Part shown: positions 8,618-18,745 of the stretch, one piece after another
Position numbering within the stretch: position 1 is the stretch's first letter
How the letters are laid out: each line of letters starts with the position of its first letter
Notes under the pieces: generated by a model
What the model was told of the DNA's origin: nothing
The model's database searches: none
What the model saw: the letters and a program-made list of their open reading frames with translations, nothing else
NCBI RefSeq assembly: GCF_014268745.2
Contig: NZ_JABWRB020000001.1
Coordinates: 1,302,001 to 1,366,000, forward strand
Source of the DNA: Pseudomonas zanjanensis
GTDB lineage: Bacteria > Pseudomonadota > Gammaproteobacteria > Pseudomonadales > Pseudomonadaceae
Direction: 5' to 3'
DNA: 64,000 bases
Made by a program: the position numbers and the translations under genes

Positions 8618-9166
8618 ATTATTAAGCGTGAAATGAGACAAGATAAACGAGCTGCACCGAAAGCCCCGATCAACGAGAATATCTCGGCACGCGAGGTTCG
8701 GTTAATTGGCGCTGACGGCGAGCAGATTGGCATCGTCTCGATTGATGAAGCGCTTCGTATTGCTGAAGAAGCCAAGCTTGATCTGGTAGAAATCTCCGCG
8801 GACGCAGTCCCACCGGTTTGCCGGGTGATGGACTACGGCAAGTCGATCTTCGAAAAGAAGAAGCAGATTGCCGCGGCGAAGAAAAACCAGAAGCAGATTC
8901 AGGTAAAAGAAATCAAGTTTCGTCCAGGGACGGAGGAAGGGGATTACCAGGTAAAACTGCGCAACCTGGTACGTTTCCTGAGTGATGGGGACAGGGCCAA
9001 GGTATCCTTGCGATTCCGCGGCCGTGAGATGGCCCACCAGGAGCTGGGGATGGAACTCCTCAAGCGGGTTGAACAAGACCTGCTCGAGTACGGTTCGGTC
9101 GAACAGCATCCTAAGATGGAAGGACGCCAGCTGATCATGGTCATCGCCCCGAAAAAGAAGAAGTAA
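8618..9166 (+). CDS. infC: Translation initiation factor IF-3, probable AUU start
   Basis: IF-3 binds the 30S subunit, checks the start codon and prevents subunit joining. Three consecutive ATT codons (8615, 8618, 8621) directly follow the thrS stop; the GGAG at 8609-8612 favours 8618 or 8621. The first ATG is at 8633, but the preceding codons (IIKRE) agree with the pseudomonad IF-3 N-terminus. An AUU start is the known basis of IF-3 autoregulation in E. coli. The body has the N-domain ([14 protein letters not shown]), the lysine-rich linker ([26 protein letters not shown]) and the C-domain ending in APKKKK. Exact start among the three ATTs is undecided. Confidence 0.95.
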   Translation: MIKREMRQDKRAAPKAPINENISAREVRLIGADGEQIGIVSIDEALRIAEEAKLDLVEISADAVPPVCRVMDYGKSIFEKKKQIAAAKKNQKQIQVKEIKFRPGTEEGDYQVKLRNLVRFLSDGDRAKVSLRFRGREMAHQELGMELLKRVEQDLLEYGSVEQHPKMEGRQLIMVIAPKKKK

Positions 9167-9226
9167 TCACCAGGGCACGGCAGGCCTTGCGATTATGTTT
9201 ATCAACTGAATGCGGAGTATCCGAAC

Positions 9227-9421
9227 ATGCCAAAGATGAAGACCAAAAGTGGTGCTGCTAAGCGGTTTCTGAAAACTGCTAACGGTATCAAGCACAAGCA
9301 CGCTTTCAAGAGCCACATCCTGACCAAAATGTCGACCAAGCGTAAGCGTCAACTGCGCGGTAGCAGCTTGCTGCATCCGTCTGACGTGGCAAAAGTCGAG
9401 CGCATGCTGCGCCTTCGTTAA
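9227..9421 (+). CDS. rpmI: 50S ribosomal protein L35
   Basis: 64-residue, highly basic ribosomal protein beginning [13 protein letters not shown], the L35 signature, of normal length for the family. It lies 60 bases after infC and 30 bases before rplT in the usual infC-rpmI-rplT order. In enterics L20 represses this operon by binding the rpmI leader; whether that applies here is not visible. Confidence 0.98.
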   Translation: MPKMKTKSGAAKRFLKTANGIKHKHAFKSHILTKMSTKRKRQLRGSSLLHPSDVAKVERMLRLR

Positions 9422-9451
9422 TTTTTGGATCAAGAATAGAGGAAGTAACTC

Positions 9452-9808
9452 ATGGCTCGTGTAAAGCGTGGCGTCATTGCCCGTAAACGTCACAAAAAAA
9501 TTCTGAAACTTGCTAAAGGCTACTACGGCGCGCGTTCCCGCGTATTCCGTGTTGCCAAGCAAGCGGTAATCAAGGCAGGCCAATACGCCTACCGTGACCG
9601 TCGTCAGAAAAAACGTCAGTTCCGCGCTCTGTGGATCGCTCGTATCAACGCTGGTGCTCGTGTTAACGGTCTGTCCTACAGCCGTTTCATCGCTGGCCTG
9701 AAAAAAGCGTCCATCGAGATCGACCGTAAGGTTCTGGCTGATCTGGCAGTGAACGAAAAAGCGGCGTTTGCTGCGATTGTCGAGAAAGCTAAAGCCACCT
9801 TGGCTTAA
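9452..9808 (+). CDS. rplT: 50S ribosomal protein L20
   Basis: 118-residue basic protein starting [18 protein letters not shown], which is diagnostic of L20. It binds 23S rRNA early in 50S assembly. It is preceded by AGAGGAAG and followed by a strong terminator at 9865-9902 before pheS. Confidence 0.98.
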
Positions 9809-9864
9809 GTACCCCCGGCAGTCACCGGGGTCCACCTCTGTGGGCCCGGGTGTCAAACGTCATA

Positions 9865-10934
<1,070 letters not shown>

Positions 10935-10960
10935 TCGTAACGAACCTTTAGGAGAGCAGG

Positions 10961-13339
10961 ATGAAATTCAGTGAACAATGGCTGCGCGGCTGGGTAAGCC
11001 CGCAGGTAAGCCAGGACGAGCTGGTTGCTCGCCTGTCGATGGCCGGCCTCGAGGTCGATAGCGTAACGCCGGCCGCCGGTGCATTCAGCGGTGTGGTGGT
11101 GGGCGAGGTGCTGGGCACCGAGCAGCACCCTGACGCTGACAAGCTGCGGGTTTGCCAGGTCAGCAATGGCGCGGAAACCTTCCAGGTCGTCTGCGGCGCG
11201 CCCAACGTGCGCCCGGGCCTGAAGATCCCATTCGCCATGATCGGCGCCGAACTGCCGGGCGACTTCAAGATCAAGAAAGCCAAGCTGCGCGGCGTCGAGT
11301 CCAACGGTATGTTGTGCTCCCAGGCCGAACTGCAGATTGGCGAAGGCAACGATGGCCTGATGGAGCTCCCGGCCGATGCGCCGGTGGGCCAGGACATTCG
11401 TGAATACCTGGGCCTGGACGACGCGAGCATCGAGGTCGACCTGACGCCGAACCGTGGCGACTGCCTGTCCCTGGCGGGTCTGGCCCGTGAAGTCGGCGCG
11501 CTGTATGCAGCTCCTGTGACGCGTCCGACGGTTGCGACCGTGCCGGCCGTGCATGACGAAGTGCGTTCGATTGAAGTCCTGGCGCCGGCGGCGTGCCCGC
11601 GATACCTGGGCCGGGTGATCCGTAACGTCGACCTGTCCAAGCCAACGCCGCTGTGGATGGTCGAGCGCCTGCGTCGCGCCGACGTGCGCAGCATCGACGC
11701 CGCCGTCGACATCACCAACTATGTAATGCTGGAGCTGGGCCAGCCGCTGCATGCGTTCGATCTCGCCGAAATCAACGGTGGCATCCGCGTACGCATGGCC
11801 GAAGAAGGCGAGAAGCTGGTGCTGCTCGACGGCCAGGAAGTGACCCTGCGCAGCGACACCCTGGTGATTGCCGACCACGCCCGCGCCCTGGCGATTGCCG
11901 GCGTGATGGGTGGCGAGCACAGTGGCGTATCCGCCACCACCCGCGATGTATTCCTGGAAAGCGCGTTCTTCGACCAGATCGCCGTCGCTGGCAAGGCTCG
12001 TTCCTATGGCCTGCACACCGACGCCTCGCACCGCTACGAGCGAGGCGTGGACTGGCAGCTGGCCCGTGAAGCCATGGAGCGCGCCACCGGCCTGCTGCTG
12101 GATATCACCGGTGGCGAAGCCGGGCCGGTCATCGAGACTGTCAGCGAACAGCACCTGCCCAAGATTGCACCGATCACCCTGCGTGCCCAGCGCATCACCC
12201 AGATGCTGGGCATGGAAATGGATTCGGCCGAAGTCGAACGCCTGCTCAGCGCCCTGGGCCTGAACATCAGCGCCGATGGGGCAGGGCAGTGGCGCGTCGA
12301 AGTGCCAAGCCATCGCTTCGATATCAGCCTGGAAGTCGACCTGATCGAAGAATTGGCCCGCCTGTACGGCTACAACCGCCTGCCGGTTCGCTACCCGCAA
12401 GCCCGCCTGGCCCCACAAGCCAAGGCTGAAGCCCGCAGCGACCTGCCGGAACTGCGCCGCCTGCTGGTGGCCCGTGGGTATCAGGAAGCGATCACCTACA
12501 GCTTCATCGATCCACGCCAGTTCGAGCTGTTCAGCCCGGGCGTCGAGCCGCTGTTGTTGGCCAACCCGATCTCCAACGACATGGCCGCCATGCGTTCGTC
12601 CCTGTGGCCGGGCCTGGTCAAGTCGCTCCAGCACAACCTGAACCGCCAGCAGGATCGTGTGCGCCTGTTCGAAAGCGGCCTGCGTTTTGTCGGTCAGTTG
12701 GAAGGCTTGAAGCAAGAGCCGATGTTGGCCGGTGTCGTCTGTGGCAGTCGCTTGCCGGAAGGCTGGGCGCAAGGTCGCGATGTTGTCGACTTCTTCGACG
12801 TCAAGGCTGACGTGGAAGCGGTGCTGGGCTTCGCCGGCGCGCTCGACGCATTCACTTTCGTACCGGGCAAGCACCCGGCGCTGCATCCGGGGCAGACTGC
12901 GCGGATCGAGCGAGACGGGCGTGAAGTCGGCTATGTCGGTGCCATTCACCCGGAACTGTCGAAAACCTTGGGCCTTGATCGTCCTGTCTTCGTTTTCGAG
13001 CTGGTCCTGTCCGAAGTGGCACAGGGGAAAATGCCGAAATTCCAGGAGTTATCGCGCTTTCCTGAAGTACGCCGTGACCTTGCGCTGCTGGCCGACCGTG
13101 AGGTCGCTTCCAGTGCAGTACTGGAGGTAATTCGTGAAAATGCAGGCGAATGGCTAACGGACCTCAGGCTATTTGACGTGTATCAGGGTAAAGGTATTGA
13201 TCCGCATAGAAAAAGCCTTGCAGTCGGCTTGACCTGGCAGCATCCATCGCGCACTCTTAATGACGATGAGGTGAATACCGCAACGCAAAATATCCTCACC
13301 TCGCTCGAAACCAGGTTGAACGCCACGTTAAGGAAGTGA
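10961..13339 (+). CDS. pheT: Phenylalanyl-tRNA synthetase beta subunit
   Basis: 792 residues, the normal bacterial size. Domains in order: N-terminal tRNA-binding EMAP-like domain (residues 40-150, VVVGEVLGTEQHPDADKLRVCQV), B3/B4 editing domain (about 210-390, which hydrolyses Tyr-tRNA-Phe), B5 domain (about 400-475), a catalytic-like core, and the C-terminal ferredoxin-fold anticodon-binding domain (about 695-792). An AGGAGAG ribosome site precedes the start. It is three bases from ihfA, consistent with the pheST-ihfA operon seen in gammaproteobacteria. Confidence 0.98.
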   Translation: MKFSEQWLRGWVSPQVSQDELVARLSMAGLEVDSVTPAAGAFSGVVVGEVLGTEQHPDADKLRVCQVSNGAETFQVVCGAPNVRPGLKIPFAMIGAELPGDFKIKKAKLRGVESNGMLCSQAELQIGEGNDGLMELPADAPVGQDIREYLGLDDASIEVDLTPNRGDCLSLAGLAREVGALYAAPVTRPTVATVPAVHDEVRSIEVLAPAACPRYLGRVIRNVDLSKPTPLWMVERLRRADVRSIDAAVDITNYVMLELGQPLHAFDLAEINGGIRVRMAEEGEKLVLLDGQEVTLRSDTLVIADHARALAIAGVMGGEHSGVSATTRDVFLESAFFDQIAVAGKARSYGLHTDASHRYERGVDWQLAREAMERATGLLLDITGGEAGPVIETVSEQHLPKIAPITLRAQRITQMLGMEMDSAEVERLLSALGLNISADGAGQWRVEVPSHRFDISLEVDLIEELARLYGYNRLPVRYPQARLAPQAKAEARSDLPELRRLLVARGYQEAITYSFIDPRQFELFSPGVEPLLLANPISNDMAAMRSSLWPGLVKSLQHNLNRQQDRVRLFESGLRFVGQLEGLKQEPMLAGVVCGSRLPEGWAQGRDVVDFFDVKADVEAVLGFAGALDAFTFVPGKHPALHPGQTARIERDGREVGYVGAIHPELSKTLGLDRPVFVFELVLSEVAQGKMPKFQELSRFPEVRRDLALLADREVASSAVLEVIRENAGEWLTDLRLFDVYQGKGIDPHRKSLAVGLTWQHPSRTLNDDEVNTATQNILTSLETRLNATLRK

Positions 13340-13342
13340 CGT

Positions 13343-13645
13343 ATGGGGGCTCTGACGAAAGCTGAGATGGCGGAACGTCTGTATGAGGAGCTGGGCCTGA
13401 ATAAACGGGAGGCCAAAGAATTGGTCGAACTGTTTTTCGAAGAAATCAGGCACGCTCTGGAAGACAACGAACAGGTCAAGTTGTCCGGTTTCGGCAATTT
13501 CGACCTTCGGGACAAACGCCAGCGGCCTGGCCGCAATCCGAAAACGGGAGAAGAAATCCCGATCACGGCTCGCCGTGTGGTCACCTTTCGTCCAGGGCAG
13601 AAGTTGAAGGCCCGAGTTGAGGCTTATGCTGGAACCAAGTCATAA
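13343..13645 (+). CDS. ihfA: Integration host factor alpha subunit
   Basis: 100-residue HU/IHF-family DNA-bending protein. The start [21 protein letters not shown] and the DNA-binding arm motif [22 protein letters not shown] (given here as the family signature region, residues 48-68) identify the alpha subunit. It heterodimerises with IhfB and bends DNA at promoters and recombination sites. The start codon lies three bases after the pheT stop and the 3' end overlaps the next gene by 20 bases. Confidence 0.97.
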   Translation: MGALTKAEMAERLYEELGLNKREAKELVELFFEEIRHALEDNEQVKLSGFGNFDLRDKRQRPGRNPKTGEEIPITARRVVTFRPGQKLKARVEAYAGTKS

Positions 13646-13982
13646 CGACGAACTACCCGTCATCCCGGGCAAACGCTACTTCACCATTGGTGAAGTCAGC
13701 GAGCTGTGTGCGGTAAAACCACACGTGCTGCGCTACTGGGAGCAGGAGTTTCCTCAACTCAACCCGGTCAAGCGCCGCGGAAACCGCCGGTATTATCAGC
13801 GACAAGACGTGCTGATGATCCGGCAGATCCGCGCGCTGCTGTATGACCAGGGGTTCACCATCGGCGGCGCACGCCTGCGCCTCTCCGGTGATGAGGCCAA
13901 GGACGATACAACCCAGTACAAACAGATGATCCGCCAGATGATCGCCGAGCTTGAAGATGTGCTGGTGGTGCTCAAGAAATAA
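13626..13982 (+). CDS. MerR-family transcriptional regulator
   Basis: 118 residues from the ATG at 13626, which lies inside the end of ihfA. The N-terminal winged helix-turn-helix is typical of MerR proteins ([23 protein letters not shown], residues 18-40, then [13 protein letters not shown]). The C-terminal part is a short dimerisation helix without metal-binding cysteines, so this is not a metal sensor. The gene is conserved after ihfA in pseudomonads and is probably cotranscribed with it. Target genes and ligand are unknown. Confidence 0.92.
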   Translation: MLEPSHNDELPVIPGKRYFTIGEVSELCAVKPHVLRYWEQEFPQLNPVKRRGNRRYYQRQDVLMIRQIRALLYDQGFTIGGARLRLSGDEAKDDTTQYKQMIRQMIAELEDVLVVLKK

Positions 13983-14071
13983 TTTCTGCTTTTAAATACT
14001 TCCAGTTTTCAAAAGCTTGCGTTATATTCCTGAGCGTTCCGCTGAGAAGCGGAACAAGATTCACGCCTAGT

Positions 14072-14148
14072 CGGGGCGTAGCGCAGTCCGGTAGCGCACT
14101 AGCATGGGGTGCTAGGGGTCGAGTGTTCGAATCACTCCGTCCCGACCA
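14072..14148 (+). tRNA. tRNA-Pro(GGG)
   Basis: 77-base cloverleaf. Acceptor arms CGGGGCG and CGTCCCG pair with one G-T, the D arm is GCGCAGTCCGGTAGCGC, the anticodon stem CTAGC/GCTAG holds loop ATGGGGT with anticodon GGG, and the T arm contains GTTCGAATC. The CCA end is encoded. It reads CCC proline codons. Confidence 0.97.
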
Positions 14149-14174
14149 TATTTACTGAGTAAAATCAGACAGTT

Positions 14175-14202
14175 AAGCCGATCATATAGATCGGCTTTTT
14201 TG
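14175..14202 (+). terminator. Rho-independent terminator after tRNA-Pro
   Basis: Stem AAGCCGATC / GATCGGCTT with a five-base ATATA loop followed by a run of T. It closes the tRNA-Pro transcript 27 bases downstream of the gene. Confidence 0.9.
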
Positions 14203-14302
14203 TGCCTGCGAAAAATTTGTGGCCATGTTCCTTCGCATCCGGTGCTGAAGATTCGACTAAGCCTGCCTGCGCAGCCGGGCAAAAGCATAATAAGGACACT
14301 AC

Positions 14303-14542
14303 GTGCTACGGAAAGCGGTTCTACTGGTGCTGATCACCAGCCTAAGCGGCTGCATGGCCACCGCGATGCGAATGGACTACGACAAGCACCGATGCCCCTA
14401 CATCGGCCTGCGCTTTGATTGGTGGCTGGTGGGCACGTCCAAAGGAAAGCTGATCCCTTTCCTGCTGATCGACGCACCGTTCTCCTTGGTGGTCGATACC
14501 GTATTCTTCCCTTTCGAATATCAATACAGCTGCAACCTCTAA
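14303..14542 (+). CDS. YceK/YidQ-type small lipoprotein
   Basis: 79 residues from a GTG start preceded by AAGGAC. The lipobox LSGC places the lipidated Cys near residue 17. The conserved body reads YIGLRFDWWLV then LLIDAPFSLVVDTVFFPFEYQ, the pattern of the YceK/YidQ lipoprotein family. It should be anchored in the outer or inner membrane facing the periplasm. Function is unknown in this family. The gene stands alone between the tRNA terminator and the dehydrogenase. Confidence 0.82.
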   Translation: MLRKAVLLVLITSLSGCMATAMRMDYDKHRCPYIGLRFDWWLVGTSKGKLIPFLLIDAPFSLVVDTVFFPFEYQYSCNL

Positions 14543-14661
14543 GCGACAGAGGCTCTTACGTGCAGGGGCGTTTGTGGCTACTGTTGACGTTTGTGTGTGC
14601 CCAGGCCAGTCCGCGAGCCAGGGTTCAGGCATAGCGCTTTTCCAAAGTAGAGGGATCCTGC

Positions 14662-15702
14662 ATGAAAGCCGTCGTTTACGAAGCCTTTTCCCAACCTCCA
14701 CATGTGATGACCGTCGAAGATCCAACCCCCGAGCGTCACGGTGTGGTTGTCCAGGTCCTCGGCACGGGCGTATGCCGAAGCGACTGGCATGGCTGGAAAG
14801 GCCATGACCCTGACATTCAGCTGCCCCATGTGCCCGGTCACGAGTTGGCCGGGATCGTGGCGGAGGTGGGCAAGGACGTCACCCGATGGAAGGTGGGCGA
14901 TCGCATTACCGTGCCTTTTGTTGGTGGCTGTGGCGCGTGCCCGGAATGCAATAGCGGCAACCAGCAGGTGTGCCACAGCCAGTTTCAGCCGGGGTTCACC
15001 CATTGGGGCTCTTTCGCCGAGTATGTTGGGATTCACCAGGCGGATTTGAACCTGGTTGCGCTGCCGGACAACATGGACTTCGCCACGGCGGCGAGCCTGG
15101 GTTGTCGGTTCGTCACGTCGTTCCGTGCGGTGGTCGATCAAGGCAAGGTCACGGCGGGCCAGTGGGTGGCGGTTCATGGTTGTGGTGGTGTGGGGCTGTC
15201 AGCGGTGATGATCGCCCACGCTGTCGGGGCGAACGTTATCGCGATTGATATCTCCGACGATAAGCTCAAGCTTGCCCAGTCGCTTGGTGCCGTTGCGACG
15301 GTCAATGCAAGCCGTGTGGCGGATGTGACCGAGGCGGTGCTTGAGATGACGAAGGGCGGCGCTCATGTTTCGTTGGATGCGCTCGGTCATCCAACGACCT
15401 GCTTCAACTCCATCAACAGTCTAAGACGGCGTGGCCGGCATGTGCAGGTCGGTTTGATGCTGGCCGATCACAGCACGCCAGCGATCCCGATGAGCAAAGT
15501 CATTGCCTACGAGCTGGAAATCTGTGGCAGCCATGGCATGCAGGCTCACCGTTACGGCGCGATGATGGACATGATCGCATCCGGCAAGCTGGCGCCTGAA
15601 AAACTGGTGGGCAAGACCATTAGCCTCGAACAATCCATTGATGCACTTATGAACATGGACCGGTTCGACACGGCAGGGGTGACGGTGGTGACGCAGTTCT
15701 AA
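14662..15702 (+). CDS. Zinc-dependent alcohol dehydrogenase (MDR family)
   Basis: 346-residue cytosolic NAD(P)-dependent dehydrogenase. The GroES-like half has the catalytic zinc ligands CRSDWHG (about residue 38) and [12 protein letters not shown] (about residue 59) and the structural zinc cluster [15 protein letters not shown] (about residues 92-106). The Rossmann half has [15 protein letters not shown] (about residue 172). An acidic residue after the second strand (AIDISDD) favours NAD over NADP. Substrate is not predictable. It is convergent with the next gene, overlapping its end by four bases. Confidence 0.93.
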   Translation: MKAVVYEAFSQPPHVMTVEDPTPERHGVVVQVLGTGVCRSDWHGWKGHDPDIQLPHVPGHELAGIVAEVGKDVTRWKVGDRITVPFVGGCGACPECNSGNQQVCHSQFQPGFTHWGSFAEYVGIHQADLNLVALPDNMDFATAASLGCRFVTSFRAVVDQGKVTAGQWVAVHGCGGVGLSAVMIAHAVGANVIAIDISDDKLKLAQSLGAVATVNASRVADVTEAVLEMTKGGAHVSLDALGHPTTCFNSINSLRRRGRHVQVGLMLADHSTPAIPMSKVIAYELEICGSHGMQAHRYGAMMDMIASGKLAPEKLVGKTISLEQSIDALMNMDRFDTAGVTVVTQF

Positions 15703-17720
15703 ACGCTTGCCACCGGCTGGTCGAGAGACTCCCGATACTGTGCTTCATCGACCTCGGTCAGGGTTGCATAACCGTCGTAGTAGTACATTCGGTTCCTGTC
15801 CCGAGCATAGCGCTCACTCAGGAATTCCAGGGTGGCCAGGTCGATACGCTTGGCGCTGACGGGCCGTCGGTGACAGAACAACTTGCGCGTTCCCAGTTGC
15901 AGGAAATCGGGGTGGGGCACGCGGACTTCATCGGGGTCGAACGGTACATCCAGCGGCTTGCCTTCCGAGAGGATCAGGGTAGGGCTGACGGCATAGGTGC
16001 CGAGAATGCGGGTATCCGAGGGGTGTAGGCGTTTTTTCGCCTCGCCGTAGTAATAGACCGCATTTTGATCCTGGGCCCAGCCATGGCCGCAGGACTCGAA
16101 GGTGGCCACATGGGCCTTACGAATCGGTTCGGGAGGATGGTAGAAAACCCGGTGGCAGAACACGGTTTTGCCGTCGGTCAGGTAGGGCCCACCGAGCGCG
16201 CGGAAATGCTCCGCGGGTTCTTGGGAAAACCGTTCGGGCACTTGCGTTTCGGCGTTATGAAACGGGATCAGATACAAGCCCTGGGCATCGCCGCACAGGT
16301 GCGTGTCGAGCAATTTGAAACTCGCTGCGTCCAGCCCGTTGATCACGCGGCCATGGAAATACACTTGGTCGCCTAGTTCGAAACCTTGACCGATGGCCTG
16401 TAGCGACTGCGTTTGCGTGTGGGTTTGCGCGGCCTCGGTTGTTGCCCGCAAACGGTGCCACCAATAGCCCTCCAACTGCGGATGAGCCGCGAAATAAGGT
16501 GCCCAGGCCTCTTGCATGGCCGTATCGATGATCCCGTCTGAGCCCAGCGGGCCGTGCTTGTCGCCTGCCAGCACGGGTGAATAATCCTGGTCATTGCGAC
16601 AGAGTTGGGTCACGACGAAGCTTTGCGCGTCGACATCGAGGCGTTTCTGGCGCCTGTAGATGTGCCGGTGATCACGGTAATAGTCGAACCCCAAATGGCG
16701 AAAGCTCGGACCGTGGGCGTCACGCACGCGGGTCCCGGCGGCGTAGACGAAACTGTCGTCCACGGCAAAATAATCATCCTCGTATTCGTTGGCGCTGACC
16801 ACGCGGCCGCACTCATCGAACGTCGGCTGCCAGCACTTGAGCAGGTGGAAATCGCCAACGTAGCGGATGCTCTTGCCGGTCAGGTAATAGGCGCGTTGCT
16901 TGTCCTTGGCGTAGCGTTCATTCAGCACGGTGAAGGTTGCCAGGTCGGCATTGTCGATGCGGTAGAAGTATTCGTAGGAAATGCTTGAACCTTGCTGCGC
17001 TTGCACGATGATCGACTGTCCGTCGGTTCCCCAGCGTTGGGCGAGCATCTGGAAGTCGTCCGGGCTTGCCACCGGCAGCGGCGTGCCGTTCTTCTGGTGC
17101 AAGGGCTTGAAGCCCTTGTAGACCTGATCGTCGATCACTCGATAGGACGGGTGATTGCAATACCGCACCCGCGCCGTGGCGCTGGCGAGAAGTTGCCCTT
17201 GCAGAAAGAGATGCACACCGTCGCTGAACAGGGCAGACGCTGAAGTCACCGAGGCGGGCGACTCCGGCAACAGGGCCAGGCTGTCGGGTCGGGCCTCGGG
17301 GATCTGGCTGATCGCGTACTCGCCGAACCAATAGGCGCCGGCTGCGTCACGCCAGTACTGGTGGCCGAGGCTTTCCAGGCCGTTGTCGAACCGAAACGGC
17401 AAGGTTTGGAGCGCGTGGTAGCCGTGGCGTGCCCGGTAGGCTGGAAGCAGGTAGTAATCACGCAGGGCATCGCGCAAGACCCAAGGGCTGCGTCGATGCC
17501 GCCAAACCGGCTGACCGGCCAGCAAGGGCGAGGGCGGATAGTGCCCGGCGCTGGCAGATTGTGCCAACTCGCCGGGGCGTGCACCTTCAGGGCTGAGCAT
17601 GATGTACACATCAGGCACTTGCCCGTCGCCCAGCAGCACGCCGTCCATGAACGCGAAATCTTGATGCCATTCAAGCTGTAGTGGCTCCCAGTCAGCAATA
17701 GCCGTGTCTATGTCTGTCAT
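15699..17720 (-). CDS. DKNYY-repeat family protein, 673 aa
   Basis: Large protein with no signal peptide or membrane segment from the ATG at 17720 (an upstream extension to 17819 lacks support). It contains repeated segments of the DKNYY type, for example [14 protein letters not shown] near the C-terminus, [12 protein letters not shown] (about residue 550) and [11 protein letters not shown] (about residue 270), each with an acidic-Lys/Arg-Asn-x-x-Tyr-Tyr core. DKNYY proteins are often found around polymorphic toxin or immunity loci, but none of those genes is adjacent, so function is open. Start choice rests on an AGGTCG-like site nearby. Confidence 0.8.
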   Translation of the reverse strand: MTDIDTAIADWEPLQLEWHQDFAFMDGVLLGDGQVPDVYIMLSPEGARPGELAQSASAGHYPPSPLLAGQPVWRHRRSPWVLRDALRDYYLLPAYRARHGYHALQTLPFRFDNGLESLGHQYWRDAAGAYWFGEYAISQIPEARPDSLALLPESPASVTSASALFSDGVHLFLQGQLLASATARVRYCNHPSYRVIDDQVYKGFKPLHQKNGTPLPVASPDDFQMLAQRWGTDGQSIIVQAQQGSSISYEYFYRIDNADLATFTVLNERYAKDKQRAYYLTGKSIRYVGDFHLLKCWQPTFDECGRVVSANEYEDDYFAVDDSFVYAAGTRVRDAHGPSFRHLGFDYYRDHRHIYRRQKRLDVDAQSFVVTQLCRNDQDYSPVLAGDKHGPLGSDGIIDTAMQEAWAPYFAAHPQLEGYWWHRLRATTEAAQTHTQTQSLQAIGQGFELGDQVYFHGRVINGLDAASFKLLDTHLCGDAQGLYLIPFHNAETQVPERFSQEPAEHFRALGGPYLTDGKTVFCHRVFYHPPEPIRKAHVATFESCGHGWAQDQNAVYYYGEAKKRLHPSDTRILGTYAVSPTLILSEGKPLDVPFDPDEVRVPHPDFLQLGTRKLFCHRRPVSAKRIDLATLEFLSERYARDRNRMYYYDGYATLTEVDEAQYRESLDQPVASV

Positions 17721-17843
17721 GTCGATGCGACCTGAACGTCTGATGGTTGGCCAAGGACTACAAGTTTTGCCGCGAGCTCGCCTCTGGCGAGGCAGGCCCA
17801 AGGGTGTTAGGTTCGGCAAATGTTGTCAAAAGCGGTCGAAGCC

Positions 17844-18131
17844 ATGATTACCCTGACTATCACCCTGCCGGACGCTCTCAAATCTTTCATAGATGATCAA
17901 GTTAGCCAGCGAGGCTACAGTACCCATAATGAATATGTACGAGAACTGATTCGCAAGGATCAGAATCGGCAGCGCCTGCGTGGGCTGGTACTGGCTGGGA
18001 CAGAGTCGGCTCTCACTTTTCCAGTGAAGGGCGACTATTTTGAATCTCTACGGGCCAAAGTAGGTGAGGATGAGGCCCGTGAACCTCCAGAGCCCAGCTC
18101 CGCTGAGCCTGTAGCAGCGTGTAGGAGCTGA
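17844..18131 (+). CDS. ParD-like antitoxin (orphan)
   Basis: 95 residues from the ATG at 17844 (an ATG at 17820 is also possible). The N-terminal ribbon-helix-helix reads MITLTITLPDALKSFIDDQV, followed by YSTHNEYVRELIRKDQ, the ParD/CopG antitoxin pattern; the C-terminal YFESLRAKV matches the toxin-binding end. No ParE toxin gene follows. The last dozen or so residues (PSSAEPVAACRS) run into a REP element, where the stop codon lies. ParD normally binds its own promoter and neutralises ParE gyrase poison; here it can only be a solitary repressor or a remnant. Confidence 0.82.
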   Translation: MITLTITLPDALKSFIDDQVSQRGYSTHNEYVRELIRKDQNRQRLRGLVLAGTESALTFPVKGDYFESLRAKVGEDEAREPPEPSSAEPVAACRS

Positions 18132-18223
18132 CGAGTGTAACGAGGCTGCGATCTTTCCCCTGACAATTGAATCGCGAGCGAATGATCAAGATCAAAAGAT
18201 CGCAGGCTTCGCCAGCTCCTACA
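18120..18223. repeat. REP/BIME-like inverted element (GTAGGAGCTG family)
   Basis: TGTAGGAGCT at the left end is matched by AGCTCCTACA at the right end, with further inner arms GCTGCGATCTTT and AAAGATCGCAGG. This is a pair of REP units in inverted orientation, a common pseudomonad intergenic element. It covers the last codons of the ParD-like gene. Confidence 0.8.
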
Positions 18224-18253
18224 GAACCAAACCAAAGACCGCCGCCGCCACGC

Positions 18254-18340
18254 TCAAAAAATGAACTTGAACAGCGCAATCACCACGATCAGGCCAATCA
18301 GGAAAATGATGCCTACGGTGCCGCCAAGGAATTTCAACAT
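18254..18340 (-). CDS. Single-span membrane peptide, 28 aa
   Basis: Short open frame from the ATG at 18340 to TGA at 18254. The product begins MLKFLGGTVG and continues as one uninterrupted hydrophobic stretch ending KFIF, a plausible single transmembrane helix. GAGAGCG lies six bases before the start. Small membrane peptides of this type are annotated in other pseudomonads but have no assigned role. Composition strongly favours a real protein over chance. Confidence 0.65.
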   Translation of the reverse strand: MLKFLGGTVGIIFLIGLIVVIALFKFIF

Positions 18341-18421
18341 AAGAACGCTCTCATCGGATGGGCTTAATCGTCTAGACCGCCACCGATCACGCGCGTTTCG
18401 TCGAATATTCAGCCGTGATGA

Positions 18422-18685
18422 TCAATGGACCGCAAAAGACCTCGGCACTGGCACATGCTCGAATTTCGAGATGGTCTTGATCCAGTAGCGACGATAGTCC
18501 GTCTGGTCCGGCGCCAGCGGTGCGTGGCTGGACCACGGATGTTTCTCCTTCAGGCTGGCGCGGTACGCTTCCCATTCTTTCTGTTCGGCCACTTCCCGGG
18601 CTTTGCTCCGGTCGTCGAACCAGCCCAGCACGTAAGCTTCGCCCTGATCCGTGCCGTGCGCTATCAGCAAATAAATTTCTGTCAT
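18422..18685 (-). CDS. Hypothetical protein, 87 aa
   Basis: Cytosolic protein with no signal peptide. It begins MTEIYLLIAHGTDQGEAYVLG, suggesting a beta-strand followed by a helix rich in Glu/Lys/Arg (residues 26-48), and ends in a basic-aromatic region (YRRYWIKTISKFEHV). No family recognised. It is transcribed away from the glycan locus start and lies downstream (leftward) of the glycosyltransferase gene with a 60-base gap. Confidence 0.65.
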   Translation of the reverse strand: MTEIYLLIAHGTDQGEAYVLGWFDDRSKAREVAEQKEWEAYRASLKEKHPWSSHAPLAPDQTDYRRYWIKTISKFEHVPVPRSFAVH

Positions 18686-18745
18686 GACTGACCTACCGTT
18701 CCGTCCTGCGCCCCAGTGGTGGGGGCTTATCCGGGGTATCGGCCG

